A stretch of DNA of 22,517 nt from JAVVRI01 sp036654795 (GCA_036654795.1 JAVVRI010000023.1:1-22517), one strand, 5' to 3'; shown: positions 14,014 through 22,308, counted from the first letter of the stretch. Program-made: numbers and translations. The notes: generated by a model not told the origin, from the sequence alone.

Positions 14014-16062
14014 ATGATGCAAGTAGTAAACAACCCTTTTTTTGCCCCGTGCAAGACGCCGTTCGAAACGCCACCGTTCGACAAAATAAAGACAGAACAT
14101 TACGAACCGGCCTTCGACAAAGGCATCAAGTTATTGAGGCTTGAGGTGGAAAAGATAGCAAACAATTCGCAACCAGCCACCTTCGAGAATACCATCAAGG
14201 CACTAGAACGAAGCGGACAGCTATTGACCAACGTTAGTTCAGCCTTCTATAACGTGCTAAACGCAGAAGCGAACGACGAGTTGATTGACATTTCGCAACG
14301 CATATCGCCCAAACTATCGGAGAGTTCGAACAATATTTACTTAAACGAAGCGCTCTTCGCCCGCGTCAAAGCCATCTACGACCAGCAACAGACGCTCAAC
14401 CTCTCCACCGAAGATGACAAACTGCTGGAAGAAACTTACGAATCCTTCAAAACTCAAGGCGCAACGCTCACCCCAGAGAAAAAAGAACGATATCGCAAAC
14501 TGAGCTCTGACCTAAACATGCTCTGCCTCACCTTCGACCAAAACGCGTTAAAAGACAAGAACCGCTACGAACTATTACTGACTGACAAAGCGCAGTTGAT
14601 AGGCCTACCTGAAAGTGTACGCGACGCAGCCCGCCAGATGGCCAAAGAAAAAAGTAAAAAGGGCTGGATGTTCAACCTATCCGCCCCTAGTTATGTACCT
14701 TTTATGCAATATTCAGCCTCACGCAATCTGCGCGAAACGATATACAAAGAGCATCTGAGCATAGGCAACAAAGGAGATGAATATGACAACAAGAAGATCA
14801 TCAAACAGATCGTAAATATACGTCTCGAGATAGCTCAGCTGATGGGCTATGATACTTATGCCGATTATGCCCTAAAGCACACTATGGCCAAAAATCCGGC
14901 CAACGTACACGACCTGCTTAGCAAACTGCTGAACGCCTACAAGCCTGTAGCAATCAACGAATACAACGCCGCGCAAGGCTTTGCCATGGGCGCCGAAAAG
15001 GAAAACATAACCATCATGCCATGGGATTGGAGTTACTATTCCGAGAAATTAAAAGATATCCGCTTCAACATTAACGACGAAATGACCCGCCCCTACTTCG
15101 AACTAAGCAAAGTAAAAGAGGGTGTATTCGGATTGGCCACTGAGCTATATGGCATCACCTTCAAAGCGAACAAGCAGATACCCGTCTATCATCCAGACGT
15201 AGATGCCTACGAAGTATACGACGCAGACGGCAAATTCCTTTCCATATTATATACAGACTTCCATCCACGGGAAGGAAAACAGAGCGGAGCATGGATGGAC
15301 AACATCAAGGAACAATACAAGGATGAGAAAGGGAAGGACAGCCGACCACAGATCATCATCGTCATGAACTTCACGAAACCAACCGACACAAAGCCATCGC
15401 TGCTCTCATTCGACGAAGTAAACACACTGTTGCATGAGTTTGGGCACTCCCTGCATGGCATGCTGACAAACTGCACCTATGCCAGCCTGTCGGGCACAAA
15501 CGTATATCGTGACTTTGTGGAGCTACCCTCTCAAATCATGGAAAATTGGCTAACGGAGAAAGATTTCCTAGACCGTATCGCCGTACATTATAAAACAGGA
15601 GAAAAGATCCCGCAAGAGATGGTACAAAAACTACTGAATGCGGCTAACTTCAACACCGGATATCAATGCTGTCGCCAATTGAGCTTTGCTCTTCTTGACA
15701 TGGCTTGGCACACACAGACAACTCCTTTTGACGGCGACGTCATTGCGTTTGAAAAACAGGCATTGATGGTGGCTAACATACTACCAGACGTACCCGGCAC
15801 ATTGATGAGTAGCAGCTTTGGACACATTTTTTCGGGCGGATATTCAGCTGGCTACTATGGCTACAAATGGGCGGAGGTGCTAGATGCCGATGCTTTCGCA
15901 GCCTTCAAGGCTGCCGGCATATTCAGCAAAGAGGTGGCAAAATCTTTCCGTGACAACATTTTGTCAAAGGGAAGTACTGAAGATCCGGCGCTTCTATACA
16001 AACGTTTCCGCGGTCAAGAGCCAACAATAGATGCTTTATTGATCCGTAACGGAATCGCATAG
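14014..16062 (+). CDS. M3 family zinc metallopeptidase (peptidyl-dipeptidase/oligopeptidase type)
   Basis: Cleaves short peptides; without a signal peptide it probably acts in the cytosol. From the chosen start it has 682 residues. The family opening NPFFAPCKTPFETPPFDKIK begins immediately. The zinc site HEFGH (His474, Glu475, His478) is followed by the third ligand in FVELPSQIMENW (Glu503). The C-terminal HIFSGGYSAGYYGYKWAEVL segment holds the conserved substrate-binding His/Tyr residues. The start at 14014 (MMQVVNNPFF) is preferred over 13924 and 13951 because homology starts there and a promoter-like box occupies 13928-13935; 13951 remains possible. Upstream lie the 22-bp palindrome array and an inverted repeat. 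Exact specificity (Dcp or OpdA type) is not decided by sequence. Confidence 0.92.
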   Translation: MMQVVNNPFFAPCKTPFETPPFDKIKTEHYEPAFDKGIKLLRLEVEKIANNSQPATFENTIKALERSGQLLTNVSSAFYNVLNAEANDELIDISQRISPKLSESSNNIYLNEALFARVKAIYDQQQTLNLSTEDDKLLEETYESFKTQGATLTPEKKERYRKLSSDLNMLCLTFDQNALKDKNRYELLLTDKAQLIGLPESVRDAARQMAKEKSKKGWMFNLSAPSYVPFMQYSASRNLRETIYKEHLSIGNKGDEYDNKKIIKQIVNIRLEIAQLMGYDTYADYALKHTMAKNPANVHDLLSKLLNAYKPVAINEYNAAQGFAMGAEKENITIMPWDWSYYSEKLKDIRFNINDEMTRPYFELSKVKEGVFGLATELYGITFKANKQIPVYHPDVDAYEVYDADGKFLSILYTDFHPREGKQSGAWMDNIKEQYKDEKGKDSRPQIIIVMNFTKPTDTKPSLLSFDEVNTLLHEFGHSLHGMLTNCTYASLSGTNVYRDFVELPSQIMENWLTEKDFLDRIAVHYKTGEKIPQEMVQKLLNAANFNTGYQCCRQLSFALLDMAWHTQTTPFDGDVIAFEKQALMVANILPDVPGTLMSSSFGHIFSGGYSAGYYGYKWAEVLDADAFAAFKAAGIFSKEVAKSFRDNILSKGSTEDPALLYKRFRGQEPTIDALLIRNGIA

Positions 16063-16104
16063 TAAAAAAAGAGAGATAACTAAGCAGAATTAGACCAAAT
16101 GTAT

Positions 16105-16112
16105 TACCTTTG
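16105..16112 (+). promoter_or_regulatory. Promoter of the dCMP deaminase operon, -7 element
   Basis: TACCTTTG matches TAnnTTTG, 29 bases upstream of the ATG at 16142. No good -33 match is seen. Confidence 0.6.
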
Positions 16113-16141
16113 CTGACTGATTTTTAAGGTGAAAAGAAACA

Positions 16142-16576
16142 ATGTGCGAAAAGATTAACAAGCAGGTTGAAGTAGACAAACGTTATCTACGTATGGCTGG
16201 GATATGGGCAGAAAGCTCCTATTGTATGCGTCGAAAGGTGGGGGCTCTGATTGTAAAGGATCAAATGATTATATCCGATGGATATAACGGCACCCCTTCC
16301 GGATTCGAAAATATCTGTGAAGACGAGAACAATATAACCAAACCTTATGTTTTGCATGCAGAGGCTAACGCGATTACGAAAGTGGCAGCGTCTTCAAACA
16401 GTAGCAAAGGGGCGACGATTTACATTACCTCGGCGCCGTGCATCGAATGTGCCAAGCTAATCATACAGTCGGGCATCAAACGAGTTGTGTTTTCCGAAAA
16501 GTACCGGGTAGAAGATGGATGCAAACTGCTGCTACGTGCCGGTATACAACTGGATTTTATTGAGATAAACGAATAA
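16142..16576 (+). CDS. dCMP deaminase family zinc enzyme
   Basis: A 144-residue cytosolic deaminase. The zinc site is HAE (His72, Glu74) and APCIECA (Cys100, Cys103). The ISDGYNGTPSGFENICED segment is characteristic of deoxycytidylate deaminases, which make dUMP for thymidylate synthesis, and separates it from cytidine or guanine deaminases. The N-terminal KRYLRMAGIWAESSYC and RKVGALIV also fit (ComEB-like). It is the first gene of a plus-strand unit; the S41 protease gene starts 16 bases after its stop. Confidence 0.92.
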   Translation: MCEKINKQVEVDKRYLRMAGIWAESSYCMRRKVGALIVKDQMIISDGYNGTPSGFENICEDENNITKPYVLHAEANAITKVAASSNSSKGATIYITSAPCIECAKLIIQSGIKRVVFSEKYRVEDGCKLLLRAGIQLDFIEINE

Positions 16577-16592
16577 ATTAGAGATACGTTTT

Positions 16593-18242
16593 ATGGATAA
16601 GAACAAGAAACTGGCCATTTGGTTGCCTGTAATCATAGCTGCAAGCATCGCCCTCGGAATTTTTATTGGCAATCACTACCTCTCCTTGAGCCAGGGGAAA
16701 CACCGTCTGTACTCCAGCGGAAACAAGATTAACGCGATATTGGATATTATTGACGAGCAATATGTCGACACCGTAAACATGTCGAAGCTGGTAGAGGGAG
16801 TCATTCCCAAGATATTCGGTGAGCTAGATCCTCACTCAGTCTACATATCGGCAGAAGACGCCGCGGATGTGAACGAAGAACTCGAAAGCTCTTTCAGTGG
16901 TATTGGAGTATCTTTCAACATGCCAAACGACACGATTCTGATTATAAATGTGATACCCGGCGGCCCGTCTGAGAAAGCCGGCTTGTTGCCCTTCGACCGC
17001 ATCATCACCATCAACGACTCCGTCTATTCAGGCAACAAAACAGAACAGACGAAAATCATGAAAACGCTTCGCGGAATGAAGAACAGCACCGTGAGACTAG
17101 GTATCAAGCGAAGCACTTCGCCCAAATTGCTCTACTTTGACGTAACGCGTGGAGACGTGCCTGTCAATTCTGTAGACGTATCATACGAAGTGAGCAAAGG
17201 CATCGGCTATATCAAAGTCAGCAAGTTTGCCCGTTCCACCTACAACGAGTTCATTACCGCCATCGCCAAGCTTAAAGAAAAGGGTTGCAAATCATTTATT
17301 ATCGACCTTCGCGGCAACACCGGTGGATATATGGAGGCTGCCATCAACATGATCAACGAATTCATGCCCGAAGGACGCCTAATTGTTTATACCGAAGGTA
17401 AGTCCTTCCCCCGAAGCGACGTTTATGCCAACGGGACGGGTACCTGCAAAGAGGCGCCTATCGTGTTGCTGACAGACGAAATATCGGCTTCCGCCAGCGA
17501 AATCTTCTCCGGAGCCATTCAGGATAACGACCGTGGACTCATCATTGGTCGCCGTACGTATGGTAAAGGACTGGTTCAGACGCCCATCAACCTGAGCGAC
17601 GGATCAGTACTCCGCCTGACCATTGCCCGTTACTACACGCCTTCCGGACGCTGCATCCAACGCGACTACGAGTTAGGTAAGACGGACGAGTATAACCAAG
17701 ACATCTACAACCGCTTTATGCATGGTGAGTTCGACTCTGCTGACAGCATTAAGACAGATAATTCACCGAAGTTTCAGACAACGCAAGGACGCACCGTCTA
17801 TGGCGGCGGCGGCATTATGCCGGATATCTTCATTCCACGAGACACAAGTGGCATCACCTCCTACTTTTCCAACATCATCAACAGTGGCGCGCTCTATCTC
17901 TACGCCATTGAGTATTCGGACAAGCATCGGGAGAAGCTGTCTTCCTTCAAGACCTATCAGGAGCTAGACAAATACCTAAGGCAACAACCACTGGTAGCAG
18001 ACTTCACCAACTTTGCGGCCGAAAAGGGAATCAAGAAGCGCCCAACACTGATCAACATCTCCAAAAAGCTAATTGAGAATCAGTTGGAGGCTTACATTAT
18101 CCGTAACTTCTTCGACGAAGCCGGCTTCTACCCTGTCTTCCTAAAAGATGACGCTACGCTGCTAAAAGCTATCAAAGTATTAAATGAAGGCAAGTCTTTG
18201 CCCACATTAGAAAAACATAATGCAAAGAAAAGAAATGCATAA
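16593..18242 (+). CDS. S41 family C-terminal processing peptidase (CtpA-like)
   Basis: A 549-residue membrane-anchored periplasmic serine protease. Residues 1-30 are a basic start and one hydrophobic helix (LAIWLPVIIAASIALGIFIG), likely an uncleaved anchor. A PDZ domain spans about 100-180 (SFSGIGVSF...GGPSEKAGLLPFDRI). The protease core has GYIKVSKFARSTYNEF, DLRGNTGGYMEAA and TDEISASASEIFSGAIQ, with nucleophile Ser300, and TYGKGLVQ with general base Lys325; the 25-residue spacing equals that of E. coli Prc. A C-terminal extension of about 150 residues follows. Family members trim periplasmic or outer-membrane proteins. The next gene overlaps its 3' end by 8 bases. Confidence 0.95.
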   Translation: MDKNKKLAIWLPVIIAASIALGIFIGNHYLSLSQGKHRLYSSGNKINAILDIIDEQYVDTVNMSKLVEGVIPKIFGELDPHSVYISAEDAADVNEELESSFSGIGVSFNMPNDTILIINVIPGGPSEKAGLLPFDRIITINDSVYSGNKTEQTKIMKTLRGMKNSTVRLGIKRSTSPKLLYFDVTRGDVPVNSVDVSYEVSKGIGYIKVSKFARSTYNEFITAIAKLKEKGCKSFIIDLRGNTGGYMEAAINMINEFMPEGRLIVYTEGKSFPRSDVYANGTGTCKEAPIVLLTDEISASASEIFSGAIQDNDRGLIIGRRTYGKGLVQTPINLSDGSVLRLTIARYYTPSGRCIQRDYELGKTDEYNQDIYNRFMHGEFDSADSIKTDNSPKFQTTQGRTVYGGGGIMPDIFIPRDTSGITSYFSNIINSGALYLYAIEYSDKHREKLSSFKTYQELDKYLRQQPLVADFTNFAAEKGIKKRPTLINISKKLIENQLEAYIIRNFFDEAGFYPVFLKDDATLLKAIKVLNEGKSLPTLEKHNAKKRNA

Positions 18243-18792
18243 TGCGAAGCAAGCGATACGAAAGTCGATAGCTGTGCTAAAAAAATCGTACACGCCGTCA
18301 GCCCTGGACGACCGTTCAAGAATCATACTCAATCAGCTGGAAGAGAACGTTCTCTTCCAGCAAGCTTCGTGTGTTGCCCTCTATCACGCCCTACCAGGCG
18401 AGGTGCAAACAGCTGAGTTTATTGAAAAGTGGGCTCAGCATAAAACAATCCTGCTGCCGGTAGTGGAGGGCGACAACCTGCGTCTCCTACCCTACAACGG
18501 CCGTCAATCGCTCAAAGAAGGTGCTTTTGGCATACTGGAGCCCAACGGTCTTACCGACGGAGTGTCGGAAAAAGATATTAACCTGATCGTCATACCCGGC
18601 ATCGCCTTCGATCGCCACCTAAATCGGTTAGGAAGAGGTAAAGGTTTCTATGACCGCCTGCTGACCAACCTCGACATTCCTAAAATAGCCATCTGCTTTC
18701 ACTTCCAATTAATAGAACAAGTACCCACCGAGCCCTTCGATCGGCCGATGGATTATATCATTACCGAAGAAGAGACAATCGGAGGAAAATAA
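18235..18792 (+). CDS. 5-formyltetrahydrofolate cyclo-ligase
   Basis: Uses ATP to convert 5-formyl-THF to 5,10-methenyl-THF, returning stored folate to the one-carbon pool that FolD (also in this window) serves. The chosen start gives 185 residues, the normal size. Visible motifs are KQAIRKSIAVLKK at the N-terminus, ALYHALPGEVQT, FGILEPNG, and the signature VIPGIAFDRHLNRLGRGKGFYDR region (about residues 119-141), including the ATP-binding GRGKGFYDR. The ATG at 18235 overlaps the S41 stop (ATGCATAATG), suggesting translational coupling; an in-frame ATG at 18220 is possible. Confidence 0.94.
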   Translation: MHNAKQAIRKSIAVLKKSYTPSALDDRSRIILNQLEENVLFQQASCVALYHALPGEVQTAEFIEKWAQHKTILLPVVEGDNLRLLPYNGRQSLKEGAFGILEPNGLTDGVSEKDINLIVIPGIAFDRHLNRLGRGKGFYDRLLTNLDIPKIAICFHFQLIEQVPTEPFDRPMDYIITEEETIGGK

Positions 18793-18806
18793 AGTAAACA
18801 GCGGTG

Positions 18807-18822
18807 GCTTCGTATGCGAAGC
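18807..18822. repeat. Small GC-rich hairpin between convergent genes
   Basis: GCTTCG-TATG-CGAAGC, a 6-bp stem with tetraloop, lies 14 bases after the cyclo-ligase stop. There is no T-run, so termination is uncertain. A run of alternating TA lies near 18848. Nothing else is recognisable between 18793 and 18901. Confidence 0.35.
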
Positions 18823-18901
18823 AGCGGACGGGAGATTCTACGCACAGTATATATATATAGGTGGAAACTCAAAGTAGAGAAAAACGAACCGCGATCCGTG
18901 C

Positions 18902-19195
18902 TTAATGGATAATCAGATTATCAATAACCACGGCTCCGGCATAATCGTTTAGGCTCTTCACTAACCGTTCTCGGCAAAGTAATAACTCGCTGCGAAGCAC
19001 GGCGGAGGTAAGGGAAACATGCAGCACCCTATCCTTTATAAACAAGTTGCGTGTATATTGCGCAATCATCGGCCCCAGTATCTCACCCCAAGCACGCTGC
19101 AGACGAATTTCAAGCATCTTCTCATATAGCTCCGTATTATCTTCGAAGAAATCACGTAACACTTCCCCTAGTTTTTGTGTATTTTTGCGGATCAT
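18902..19195 (-). CDS. DUF721 (DciA-like) protein
   Basis: A 97-residue protein of the DUF721 family, whose best-studied members (DciA) load the replicative helicase DnaB in bacteria lacking DnaC/DnaI. The typical order is present: an N-terminal helical part (KLGEVLRDFFEDNTELYEKM), LQRAWGEILGPMIAQYT, and LHVSLTSAVLRSELLLCRERLVKSLN, a KH-like fold. It overlaps the recF stop by four bases (ATGA at 19195-19192), so translation is probably coupled to RecF. Pairing with recF supports a role in replication or repair, but helicase loading by this short form is inferred. Confidence 0.85.
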   Translation of the reverse strand: MIRKNTQKLGEVLRDFFEDNTELYEKMLEIRLQRAWGEILGPMIAQYTRNLFIKDRVLHVSLTSAVLRSELLLCRERLVKSLNDYAGAVVIDNLIIH

Positions 19196-20301
19196 ACGTT
19201 CGCCCCCTCCATTGGCTGCACTTGCCCCTGTTCAACGCGGAACAGTGAGTATTCATGATTTACAGCGGTCAATATCTCATCCAGATACTTTCGGTTCGTA
19301 TCCGTAATAAAAATCTGGCCGAAACTGTCGCCACTTACCAATTGGATAATTTGTTCCACCCTGGCAGCGTCTAGTTTGTCAAAGATGTCATCCAGCAAAA
19401 GGATCGGAGTCGTGGTCTGCCCCTTGCGCACAAGAAAGGCAAACTGAGCCAGCTTAAGAGCAATCAGATACGTCTTGTTCTGTCCCTGCGAACCTACACG
19501 GCGGATCAAAAAATCGTTCAGCGTCATTTCCAACTCATCCTTATGAATGCCGGAAGAAGTATAACCCAAAATGCGATCACGCTCCCGGTTCCGACAAAGC
19601 AAGTCAGGCAAGTCCGCATCGTCCAGTTGTGAGAGGTAACGCAACCCCACCGTTTCGGCCGAGCGACAGATAATCTGATAATACTCATTAAAAATAGGGA
19701 TAAAATCCTCAACCAACAATTTTCGCCTCGCATGCACCGTCTGTCCATACATGCCCAACTGCATTTCCAGCACTTCGTATAAAGAAATATCTTGGCTCTG
19801 ATTCTTTAACAGCACATTGCGCTGAAGCAACGCTTTGTTGTATTGTATCAGGGCATGGAGGTACTGCTTGTCTTGCTGGGAAATAATAACATCCAGAAAA
19901 CGACGACGCTCTTCGCTCCCTCCCTGTATCAGCTCCGAGTCGGCTGGCGAAACCATCACAAGCGGCAGGAGGCCGATGTGTTCCGACAGTTTGTCGTATT
20001 CCTTTTTGTTGCGTTTAAACTGCTTTCGCTGCTTCCTTCTGATCGCACAAAAAATCTCTTCCGAGCGCCCTTCATAGCTGTAGTTTCCCTGAATAACGCA
20101 TAACTCCTCTGCATTATTTACAATCTGGCTGTCAGGTGTATTTACATGACTTTTGCAGAAGGAAAGATAGTAAATAACATCCAGTAGATTCGTCTTTCCC
20201 ATCCCGTTATTGCCAAAAAAGCAATTCATTTTTGGGGAACAGACAACTTCAGCCTGCGGAATATTTTTATAATTAAGAATAGAAAGCTTGTTTAGTATCA
20301 T
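19192..20301 (-). CDS. recF: DNA replication and repair protein RecF
   Basis: An SMC-like ATPase that binds gapped DNA and, with RecO and RecR, loads RecA. At 369 residues it has normal length. Walker A is GNNGMGKT (30-37), the ABC signature region is RVGSQGQNKTYLIALKLAQ (about 268-286) and Walker B is ILLLDDIFDKLD (300-311). LLPLVMVSPADSELIQGGSEERRRFLD is the RecF-specific segment. Gene order with the DUF721 gene is typical of Bacteroidota. Its promoter lies back to back with that of the TPR gene. Confidence 0.97.
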   Translation of the reverse strand: MILNKLSILNYKNIPQAEVVCSPKMNCFFGNNGMGKTNLLDVIYYLSFCKSHVNTPDSQIVNNAEELCVIQGNYSYEGRSEEIFCAIRRKQRKQFKRNKKEYDKLSEHIGLLPLVMVSPADSELIQGGSEERRRFLDVIISQQDKQYLHALIQYNKALLQRNVLLKNQSQDISLYEVLEMQLGMYGQTVHARRKLLVEDFIPIFNEYYQIICRSAETVGLRYLSQLDDADLPDLLCRNRERDRILGYTSSGIHKDELEMTLNDFLIRRVGSQGQNKTYLIALKLAQFAFLVRKGQTTTPILLLDDIFDKLDAARVEQIIQLVSGDSFGQIFITDTNRKYLDEILTAVNHEYSLFRVEQGQVQPMEGANV

Positions 20302-20320
20302 CGGTGCCGTATTAATCGTA

Positions 20321-20328
20321 CAAATTTA
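20321..20328 (-). promoter_or_regulatory. recF promoter, -7 element
   Basis: TAAATTTG on the minus strand matches TAnnTTTG, 20 bases upstream of the recF ATG. No good -33 match is seen. Confidence 0.5.
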
Positions 20329-20370
20329 AAAAATATAGTTCGAAGTATAGATTATATCAGTAAAAAAAAC

Positions 20371-20378
20371 TACTTTTG
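20371..20378 (+). promoter_or_regulatory. Promoter of the TPR protein gene, -7 element
   Basis: TACTTTTG matches TAnnTTTG, 63 bases upstream of the ATG at 20441, divergent from the recF promoter. Confidence 0.55.
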
Positions 20379-20440
20379 CGCTTTGAATTGCCTGTTAGGT
20401 ACGAAAACAAAGAAAAATTAATAAATAACTATAACACATT

Positions 20441-21127
20441 ATGGCTACTAAGGAAAAGGACACCAGCAAAGAGATGGAAGTAGAAGCTATCCTCTCACGT
20501 TCTGAACAGTTTATTGAGAATCATTCAAAGAAGATTATTTACGGAGTAATAGCAATAGCAATTCTTGTTGCTGCTATATTAGGATTCAAACACGGATACT
20601 TAATTCCTCAGGAGAAGAAAGCCGCTGCCGCCATGTTCAAGGGTGAGCAATACTTTGCAAAGGATTCGTTTGCCTTAGCTTTGAATGGTAATGGTTCGGA
20701 CTATGCCGGCTTCGAAGCAATCATTAATCAATACGGTTCTACTGACGCAGCCAATTTGGCTACCGCTTATGCAGGTATCTGCTATTTCAAAATGGGAGAT
20801 ACACAAAAGGCTCTCGATTTGTTGAAATCATTCAGCGGAAGCGACAATATGATTTCACCGGCAATTACCGGTCTGATCGGTGATTGCTACGTAAACATGG
20901 GTAAGACAAAAGAAGGCATCAGCTACTTCGAAAAAGCAGCTAAAAAAGCAGACAACGACGTGATCAGCCCTGTATATCTGAAAAAAGCAGGTGTTGCATA
21001 CGAAAGCCTGCAGCAATATGGCGATGCAGTAAAAGCTTACACCACGATTAAAGAGAAGTATTACACCTCTATGGAAGCTGCCGATATCGATAAGTATATC
21101 ACGCGTGCCTCTATACAAGCTAAGTAA
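20441..21127 (+). CDS. Membrane-anchored tetratricopeptide repeat protein
   Basis: 228 residues. A charged cytosolic N-terminus (about 1-32) is followed by one transmembrane helix (IIYGVIAIAILVAAILGF, about 33-50) and an exported C-terminal domain. That domain contains TPR-like units (LATAYAGICYFKMGDTQKAL, ITGLIGDCYVNMGKTKEGIS, YLKKAGVAYESLQQYGDAVK). Its layout resembles YfgM/TPR_21 proteins, which act around the SecYEG translocon as chaperone partners; that role is only inferred. The gene is preceded by its own promoter and followed by a terminator. Confidence 0.85.
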   Translation: MATKEKDTSKEMEVEAILSRSEQFIENHSKKIIYGVIAIAILVAAILGFKHGYLIPQEKKAAAAMFKGEQYFAKDSFALALNGNGSDYAGFEAIINQYGSTDAANLATAYAGICYFKMGDTQKALDLLKSFSGSDNMISPAITGLIGDCYVNMGKTKEGISYFEKAAKKADNDVISPVYLKKAGVAYESLQQYGDAVKAYTTIKEKYYTSMEAADIDKYITRASIQAK

Positions 21128-21157
21128 TATTTATACTACTGAAATATAAATCAGAAT

Positions 21158-21195
21158 AAGAGGATGTCTCGTCAAACAGGGCATCCTCTTGTTTT
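21158..21195 (+). terminator. Terminator between the TPR gene and ribH
   Basis: AAGAGGATG (21158-21166) pairs with CATCCTCTT (21182-21190), followed by GTTTTT. The stem can grow by three pairs including G-T wobbles. It ends the TPR transcript, but lies only 14-20 bases upstream of the ribH start with no visible promoter between. Confidence 0.75.
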
Positions 21196-21208
21196 TAAGA
21201 ATACAATT

Positions 21209-21691
21209 ATGGCTACAGCTTATCAGAATTTATCAGACTACGACTTCAGCAGTGTTCCCGACGCTTCAGAAATGAGCATCGGTATTGTTGTTTCAGAATG
21301 GAACAAGCACATCACCGAACGCCTGCTCGAAGGAGCTTGCAACACGTTGGAAAAACACGGAGTCAAGCCGGAAAACATCCTTGTAAAACGAGTACCCGGT
21401 AGCTTTGAGCTTACCTTCGGTGCCAAACGCCTAGCTGAGACGAAAGAATTGAACGCAGTAATCGTGCTAGGATGCGTAGTAAGAGGAGATACTCCACATT
21501 TTGACTACGTTTGTTCCGGGGTAACTCAAGGAATTACCGAGTTAAACTTAATGTATGACATTCCGTTCATATTCGGCCTATTAACAACCGACAACATGCA
21601 GCAATCAGAGGATAGAGCAGGTGGAAAATATGGAAATAAAGGCGACGAAGCAGCTATTACTGCAATTAAAATGGTGGATTTTACTTGCTAG
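21209..21691 (+). CDS. ribH: 6,7-dimethyl-8-ribityllumazine synthase
   Basis: Condenses 5-amino-6-ribitylamino-uracil with 3,4-dihydroxy-2-butanone 4-phosphate, the penultimate step of riboflavin synthesis. Such enzymes form pentamers or icosahedral shells. The 160 residues contain IGIVVSEWNKHIT, VKRVPGSFELTFGAKRLA, VVRGDTPHFDYV (His97 active-site region), PFIFGLLTTDN and GGKYGNKGDEAA. The start at 21209 (MATAYQNLSDYDF) is chosen because the other in-frame ATG at 21164 lies within the upstream terminator stem. No other riboflavin gene and no FMN riboswitch is nearby. Confidence 0.97.
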   Translation: MATAYQNLSDYDFSSVPDASEMSIGIVVSEWNKHITERLLEGACNTLEKHGVKPENILVKRVPGSFELTFGAKRLAETKELNAVIVLGCVVRGDTPHFDYVCSGVTQGITELNLMYDIPFIFGLLTTDNMQQSEDRAGGKYGNKGDEAAITAIKMVDFTC

Positions 21692-21714
21692 TTTCAAAAT
21701 AAATACTACCTTTG
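21685..21714 (+). promoter_or_regulatory. Promoter of the tRNA-Tyr/tRNA-Gly operon
   Basis: TTG at 21685-21687, 19 bases, then TACCTTTG at 21707-21714. This is a good match to the Bacteroidota consensus. The -33 element overlaps the last ribH codons. Confidence 0.75.
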
Positions 21715-21735
21715 CACTGCAATAGAAAATAATGG

Positions 21736-21818
21736 GGGCAGTTACCAGAGTGGCCAAATGGGGCTGACTGTAACTCAGCTGTCTTTCGACTTCGGTGGTT
21801 CGAATCCATCACTGCCCA
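21736..21818 (+). tRNA. tRNA-Tyr (GUA)
   Basis: The acceptor stem GGGCAGT/ACTGCCC is fully paired, with A73 following. The anticodon stem GCTGA/TCAGC holds loop CTGTAAC with anticodon GTA. A long variable arm (about 21780-21793) marks a class II tRNA, as expected for tyrosine in bacteria. The T-arm is GGTGG-TTCGAAT-CCATC. CCA is not encoded. Confidence 0.96.
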
Positions 21819-21826
21819 CACTTATT

Positions 21827-21899
21827 GCGAAAGTAGCTCAGTTGATAGAGCATTAGCCTTCCAAGCTGAGGGTCGCGGGTTTGAGCCCCGTCTTTCGCT
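21827..21899 (+). tRNA. tRNA-Gly (UCC)
   Basis: The acceptor stem GCGAAAG/CTTTCGC is fully paired, with discriminator T. The anticodon loop CTTCCAA carries anticodon TCC (glycine). The D-arm is AGCTCAGTTGATAGAGC. The T-loop is GGG-TTTGAGC-CCC, with TTTGAGC instead of the usual TTCGAAT-type loop. It is 8 bases after tRNA-Tyr, in the same transcript. Confidence 0.95.
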
Positions 21900-21902
21900 C
21901 AT

Positions 21903-21940
21903 AAAAAAAGAGAATAGCCTTATGGTTATTCTCTTTTTTT
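21903..21940. terminator. Bidirectional terminator after the tRNA pair
   Basis: A 17-bp stem (21903-21919 with 21924-21940, one G-T pair) around TTAT, with A7 on the left and T7 on the right. It ends the tRNA transcript on the plus strand and the DUF4491 gene on the minus strand. Confidence 0.9.
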
Positions 21941-21963
21941 ATGTCCACGCATATACTACAGCT

Positions 21964-22278
21964 TCAATGCTTCTGCTCCGGATAAGTCCGCTTTGGATTC
22001 TTTGGGAACCAGCCTTTCAGCACACGCTCTTCCTGCTCGAACACCTCCTTGATCGTCCAAAAGGAAGAAAAAGCAAAGACTCCGCAGATGGCAGAAAGGA
22101 AAACACTCTCTAACAACAAGGAAGCAATAGTCCCCACAATACCCAGCAGAAGAAATATCCACCAACATTTCGTACCCCAGTAATACTCAGCTTTGACTAC
22201 TACGGGATGGAACAATCCAATAATCAAAAACGTCAGGATACCTATCAGTAAACCATCAAAATTAAGTAAGTCCATCAT
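21964..22278 (-). CDS. DUF4491 family small membrane protein
   Basis: 104 residues with about three hydrophobic helices: NFDGLLIGILTFLIIGLFHP, CWWIFLLLGIVGTIASLLLE and a segment around SAICGVFAFSSFW. Conserved family features are the HPVVVKAEYYWGTKCWW motif and the cytosolic tail EQEERVLKGWFPKNPKR. The function is unknown. It is a single gene with a consensus promoter upstream and a shared bidirectional terminator downstream. The start may be 22278 or the adjacent ATG at 22275. Confidence 0.85.
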   Translation of the reverse strand: MMDLLNFDGLLIGILTFLIIGLFHPVVVKAEYYWGTKCWWIFLLLGIVGTIASLLLESVFLSAICGVFAFSSFWTIKEVFEQEERVLKGWFPKNPKRTYPEQKH

Positions 22279-22308
22279 ACTTTATCTGTTTTAAATAATC
22301 TTTCTTAG

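Noticed and set aside
21164..21208. Upstream ATG extending RibH by 15 residues
   Set aside because: It lies in the terminator stem and the extension has no counterpart in the family.
21128..21208. FMN riboswitch before ribH
   Set aside because: The space is only about 80 bases and contains just the terminator hairpin; no RFN-type conserved elements are visible.
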